From Opitutaceae bacterium (lineage in GTDB: Bacteria > Verrucomicrobiota > Verrucomicrobiia > Opitutales > Opitutaceae), in contig JAIXWF010000013.1 of NCBI GenBank assembly GCA_027482185.1, positions 1,178,001 to 1,242,000 on the forward strand: a stretch of 64,000 nt of DNA, given 5' to 3'. Numbering within the stretch: the stretch's first letter is position 1; every line of letters starts with the position of its first letter. Shown here one piece after another: positions 60,982 through 64,000 of the stretch. The notes below the pieces were generated by a model. It worked only from the letters and a program-made list of their open reading frames with translations. It was not told the DNA's origin and did no database searches. The translations under genes were made by a program, and so were the position numbers.

Positions 60982-62508
60982 ATGAAACTCCCGCTTCCCG
61001 CCTATCTTGTTTATTTGCTCGTCCTGTTGGCCGCTCCTTTGGCCGTTCGCGCCGAGGTCGCGCTGCCGGCCATCTTCTCGGATCACATGGTGCTGCAACG
61101 CGACGTGCGCGTCCCGGTCTGGGGCACGGCGGCGCCGGGCGAGCAGGTCGCGGTGACCTTTGCCGGTCAGACCGTCTCCGCCGCGGCCGGTGCCGACGGC
61201 CGATGGTTGGTCGCGTTGACCGGACTTAAGGCTGCGGCCGCCCCGCAAACGCTCACCGTCAAGGGCACCAACACGATCGAGATCCGCGATGTGCTCGTCG
61301 GCGAAGTGTGGCTGGGTTCCGGGCAATCCAACATGGCGATGACCGTCGCGCGGTCCAAGGACTTCGAAACGGAACAGCGGGCGGCGACGTATCCGCAGAT
61401 CCGGCACTTCCGCGAGGATTCGCCGGCGGCGGCGGCGCCCCAGCGCATCGGCAAGGGCCGCTGGGTCGTCTGCGCGCCCGACACGGTCGGCGGATTTTCC
61501 GCCGCGCTGTACTTTTTCGGCCGGGAATTGCACCGCACGCTCGGCGTGCCGGTCGGCCTGATCAATTCGTCCGTGGGCGGCACGCCGATCGAATCGTGGA
61601 TCGATCCCGCCGCGCAGAAGGCGGACCCCGTGTTGCGGCCCGCGGTCTTGGCCGCGGAACAAGCGCACGCCGCGGCGGTTTCGCCGGAAGCAATGCAGCG
61701 TTACGAACGCGCCCTCGCCGCCTGGGAGAAGGCCGCGAAGGCGGGTGGCGACGCGAAACGCAAAACCGCAAAGAAGCCCCAGAATCCGGCGGAGACCGCG
61801 GCGCGCAAGGGCGACGTCGGCGGCCTCTTCCTCGGCAAGATCGAGCCGCTCATCCCGTACGCGTTCCGCGGGGCGCTGTGGTACCAGGGCGAAGCGAATT
61901 CCGTTCCCGGCAAGGCCGCGCTCTACGGCCGGCAGCTGGAATTGCTGGTGCGCGATTGGCGCACGCGTTGGGGGCACGAGTTTCCTTTCGCTTGGGTGCA
62001 ATTGCCGAACTTCACCGGCACGGGCCGGGACTGGCCGACCGTGCGCGAGCAGATGCTGCGGACCCTGCGGGTCCCGCGGACCGGCATGGCGATAACGATC
62101 GACGTCGGGGAGGCCGGCGACATCCACCCGAAGGACAAACAGAGCGTCGGCCATCGGCTCGCGCTCTGGGCGCTCGGCACGGTTTACGGACGGAAAGTCC
62201 CCGCGACCTCGGGACCGTTGCCGGCCGGTCACGCCGTGCGCGGCCACGAGATCGTCGTTTCGTTCCGCCATGTTGACGGCGGCCTGACGGCGAAGGGCGT
62301 TTCCCTGGCGGGTTTCGTTGTTGCCGGGGCGGACCGCGTTTGGAAACCGGCGCAGGCGCGGATCGAGGGCGACAACGTCGTGATTTCGTCCCCGGAAGTC
62401 GCCGCGCCGGTCGCGGCGCGCTACGCGTGGGAAAACCTGCCGACGGCGACGCTGTTCAATGGCGCGGGTTTGCCCGCCACGCCGTTCCGGACCGACGACT
62501 GGGACTGA
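60982..62508 (+). CDS. Sialate O-acetylesterase family protein
   Basis: The 508-residue secreted protein has a signal peptide (LPAYLVYLLVLLAAPLAVRA) and the family's opening VALPAIFSDHMVLQRDVRVPVWG. The SGNH block I is GSGQSNMAM, with NSSVGGTPIESWIDP and GALWYQGEANS following. It removes acetyl groups from sialic acids or from acetylated xylan/mannan-type sugars. It may be functionally linked to the sulfatases as part of glycan degradation. A charged linker of Lys/Ala (about 245-275) is inserted. Confidence 0.92.
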   Translation: MKLPLPAYLVYLLVLLAAPLAVRAEVALPAIFSDHMVLQRDVRVPVWGTAAPGEQVAVTFAGQTVSAAAGADGRWLVALTGLKAAAAPQTLTVKGTNTIEIRDVLVGEVWLGSGQSNMAMTVARSKDFETEQRAATYPQIRHFREDSPAAAAPQRIGKGRWVVCAPDTVGGFSAALYFFGRELHRTLGVPVGLINSSVGGTPIESWIDPAAQKADPVLRPAVLAAEQAHAAAVSPEAMQRYERALAAWEKAAKAGGDAKRKTAKKPQNPAETAARKGDVGGLFLGKIEPLIPYAFRGALWYQGEANSVPGKAALYGRQLELLVRDWRTRWGHEFPFAWVQLPNFTGTGRDWPTVREQMLRTLRVPRTGMAITIDVGEAGDIHPKDKQSVGHRLALWALGTVYGRKVPATSGPLPAGHAVRGHEIVVSFRHVDGGLTAKGVSLAGFVVAGADRVWKPAQARIEGDNVVISSPEVAAPVAARYAWENLPTATLFNGAGLPATPFRTDDWD

Positions 62509-62541
62509 GCCGCGCCGGCGGGATGTTGCGCGCGGCCCGAT

Positions 62542-64000
62542 TTACTTTTTCCACACGTCGCCGACGTCGCCGCCGAACCAGCGGGTCGTGACGACCTTTT
62601 GCTGCGTGTAGAACTGCACGGCCTCGCGGCCCTGGATGTGCAGGTCGCCGTAGAACGAATCGTCCCAGCCGGTGAAGGGAAACATCGCCATCGTGGCGGG
62701 CACGCCGACGTTGATGCCGACCATGCCGGCTTTCACGCGGTGCTTGAACTCGCGCGCGGCGCGGCCGCTTTGGGTGAAGATCGCAGCGCCGTTGCCGAAA
62801 GCGGAGGCGTTGGCCTGCGCGATGGCGGCATCGAGGTCGTCCATGCGCATGACATTGAGGACCGGGCCGAAGACTTCCTCGCGGGCGAGCGTCATGTCGG
62901 CGCGGACGCCGTCGACGACCGTTGCTCCGAGGTAGAATCCGTGCGGGGCGTCGGCCACGCGGGCGTTGCGGCCGTCGGCGACGACTTTGGCGCCCTCGGC
63001 TTCGCCGCTGGCCACGAGGCCGAGCACGCGCTCGCGGTGCGGCGCGGAGATCAGCGGACCCATGTCGGGTTGCGGCGCGGGCGCGGGCCGGTCGGTGCGG
63101 CCGACGCGGATCGCGCGGGCGGCCGCGACGAGATCGGGCAGCAGCCGTTCGGCGGCGGGGCCGACGGTCAGGGCGGTCGAGCCGGCCATGCAGCGTTCGC
63201 CGGCGCAGCCGAAGGCCGCGGTGGCGAGGGCCTCCACCGACTTCGGGATGTCGGCGTCGGGCATGATGACGATGTAGTTCTTCGCTCCGCCGTTGGCCTG
63301 GACGCGTTTCCCGTGCCGCGTGCCGGTTTCGTAGATGTACTTCGCGATGGGCGTGGAGCCCACGAACGAAACGGCGCGCACCTGCGGATGCGTCAGCAGG
63401 GCGTCGACCGCGGGGCGGCCGCCGTGCACGATATTGAAGACGCCCTTCGGCAGGCCGGCCTGTTCGAGCAATTCGCCGAGCAGCACCGCCGTGAGCGGGA
63501 CCTTTTCGCTGGGCTTCAGGACGAACGTGTTCCCGCAGGCGAGGGCGAGGGGGAACATCCACATCGGGACCATCGCCGGGAAGTTGAAGGGCGTGATGCC
63601 GACGCAAACCCCGAGCGGCTGGTTCAGGGTCTCGCAATCGACGCCGCGGGCGAGGTTCTCGAGGGTGTCGCCGAAAAGCAGGGTCGGCACGCCGCAGGCG
63701 TATTCGACGTTCTCGAGGCCGCGGTGCACATCGCCCCGGGCTTCGGACAGCGTCTTGCCGTGCTCGCGGGAAACCGTGGCGCAGAGCCGGTCGAAGTTTT
63801 GCTCGATCAGCTGGCGGTAGCGGAAGAATACCCGCGCGCGCTCGACGGCCGGCGTCTCGCGCCAGGCGGGAAATGCGGCGTGCGCGGCAGCCACGGCCGC
63901 GTCGACCTCGGCGGCGCCGCCGGCCGGGCACTGGGCGATGACGTCCCCCGTCGACGGGTTGAAGACCGGGGTGGACGCAAGTTCGGGCGAGGTGCGCCAT
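62542..64000 (-). CDS. mmsA: Methylmalonate-semialdehyde dehydrogenase, CoA-acylating (5' end outside window)
   Basis: About 486 residues are visible and the start lies beyond the right edge. Conserved regions are PVFNPSTGDVIAQCP near the edge, GITPFNFPAMVPMWMFPLAL, HGKRVQANGGAKNY and the catalytic cysteine in AAFGCAGERCMAGSTAL. GINVGVPATMAMFPFTGWDDSF is typical of MmsA/IolA and separates it from other aldehyde dehydrogenases. It converts methylmalonate or malonate semialdehyde to propionyl- or acetyl-CoA, in valine or inositol catabolism. Confidence 0.94.
   Translation of the reverse strand, partial: WRTSPELASTPVFNPSTGDVIAQCPAGGAAEVDAAVAAAHAAFPAWRETPAVERARVFFRYRQLIEQNFDRLCATVSREHGKTLSEARGDVHRGLENVEYACGVPTLLFGDTLENLARGVDCETLNQPLGVCVGITPFNFPAMVPMWMFPLALACGNTFVLKPSEKVPLTAVLLGELLEQAGLPKGVFNIVHGGRPAVDALLTHPQVRAVSFVGSTPIAKYIYETGTRHGKRVQANGGAKNYIVIMPDADIPKSVEALATAAFGCAGERCMAGSTALTVGPAAERLLPDLVAAARAIRVGRTDRPAPAPQPDMGPLISAPHRERVLGLVASGEAEGAKVVADGRNARVADAPHGFYLGATVVDGVRADMTLAREEVFGPVLNVMRMDDLDAAIAQANASAFGNGAAIFTQSGRAAREFKHRVKAGMVGINVGVPATMAMFPFTGWDDSFYGDLHIQGREAVQFYTQQKVVTTRWFGGDVGDVWKK

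Noticed and set aside
1-64000. tRNA or rRNA genes, CRISPR arrays, insertion sequences and prophage
   Set aside because: No cloverleaf with a TTCGANNC arm, repeat-spacer array, transposase or phage gene was recognised; small or degenerate examples could be missed by eye.

Overview
The window looks like a chromosomal segment of a flagellated member of the Verrucomicrobiota, most likely Opitutaceae or a close relative. The evidence is the very GC-rich DNA with strong third-position bias, plus gene families typical of that phylum: a DUF1080 secreted protein, a giant 'PVC-type' beta-propeller/HEAT/cytochrome c protein, neutral-ceramidase-like proteins, paired sulfatases, a sialate O-acetylesterase and a secreted choice-of-domain protein. 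Shine-Dalgarno sites are sparse. No tRNA, rRNA, IS element or CRISPR array was seen.

Layout. 1-7370: secreted hydrolase and oxidoreductase genes (three ceramidase-like proteins, DUF1080, PVC cytochrome). 7417-9941 (minus): a FlgN-like protein, a TPR protein and a Pro-rich exported protein. 10054-12943 (minus): hybrid histidine kinase and HDOD protein. 13081-14967: TPR/O-GlcNAc-transferase-like GT41 enzyme. 15418-23497: a tight operon for a nonulosonic acid of the pseudaminic type (pseB, pseC, pseF, pseG fused to a formyltransferase-like domain, a second formyltransferase-like gene, pseI, a PIG-L deacetylase and a methyltransferase). 23806-32117: three more glycosyltransferase genes, including a 1751-residue four-module protein and a second TPR-GT41. 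32432-38285: two flagellins, fliD, a lipoprotein, a FlgM-like protein, fliS and a FliT-like protein. 38430-42851: response regulators, a sigma54 activator, CheX and a REC-REC-STAS protein. 43064-48690: outer-membrane protein, long IspH, secreted TonB-C protein and chemoreceptor. 48747-55716: lgt, gcvT, gcvH and an RND efflux pair. 55826-64000: sulfatases, secreted proteins, sialate O-acetylesterase and a truncated methylmalonate-semialdehyde dehydrogenase.

The most coherent new observation is a set of about eleven sequences resembling sigma28 (FliA) promoters, TNAA then 15-16 bp then GCCGA-like. They sit in front of both flagellins, fliD, the FlgM-like/fliS operon, CheX, a response regulator, an HDOD gene, a GT41 transferase, a TonB-C/chemoreceptor operon, an unknown 136-residue gene and, more weakly, the TPR operon. 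Six of them form three divergent pairs. They revise several start codons and suggest that late flagellar, chemotaxis and protein-glycosylation genes are switched on together. The pse genes would make a CMP-activated acidic sugar, and the adjacent glycosyltransferases and flagellins suggest flagellin decoration. The acetyltransferase PseH is not seen in the window, and two formyltransferase-like modules occupy its place, which suggests an N-formylated sugar. A strongly structured non-coding stretch lies between flagellin 1 and the second GT41 gene.
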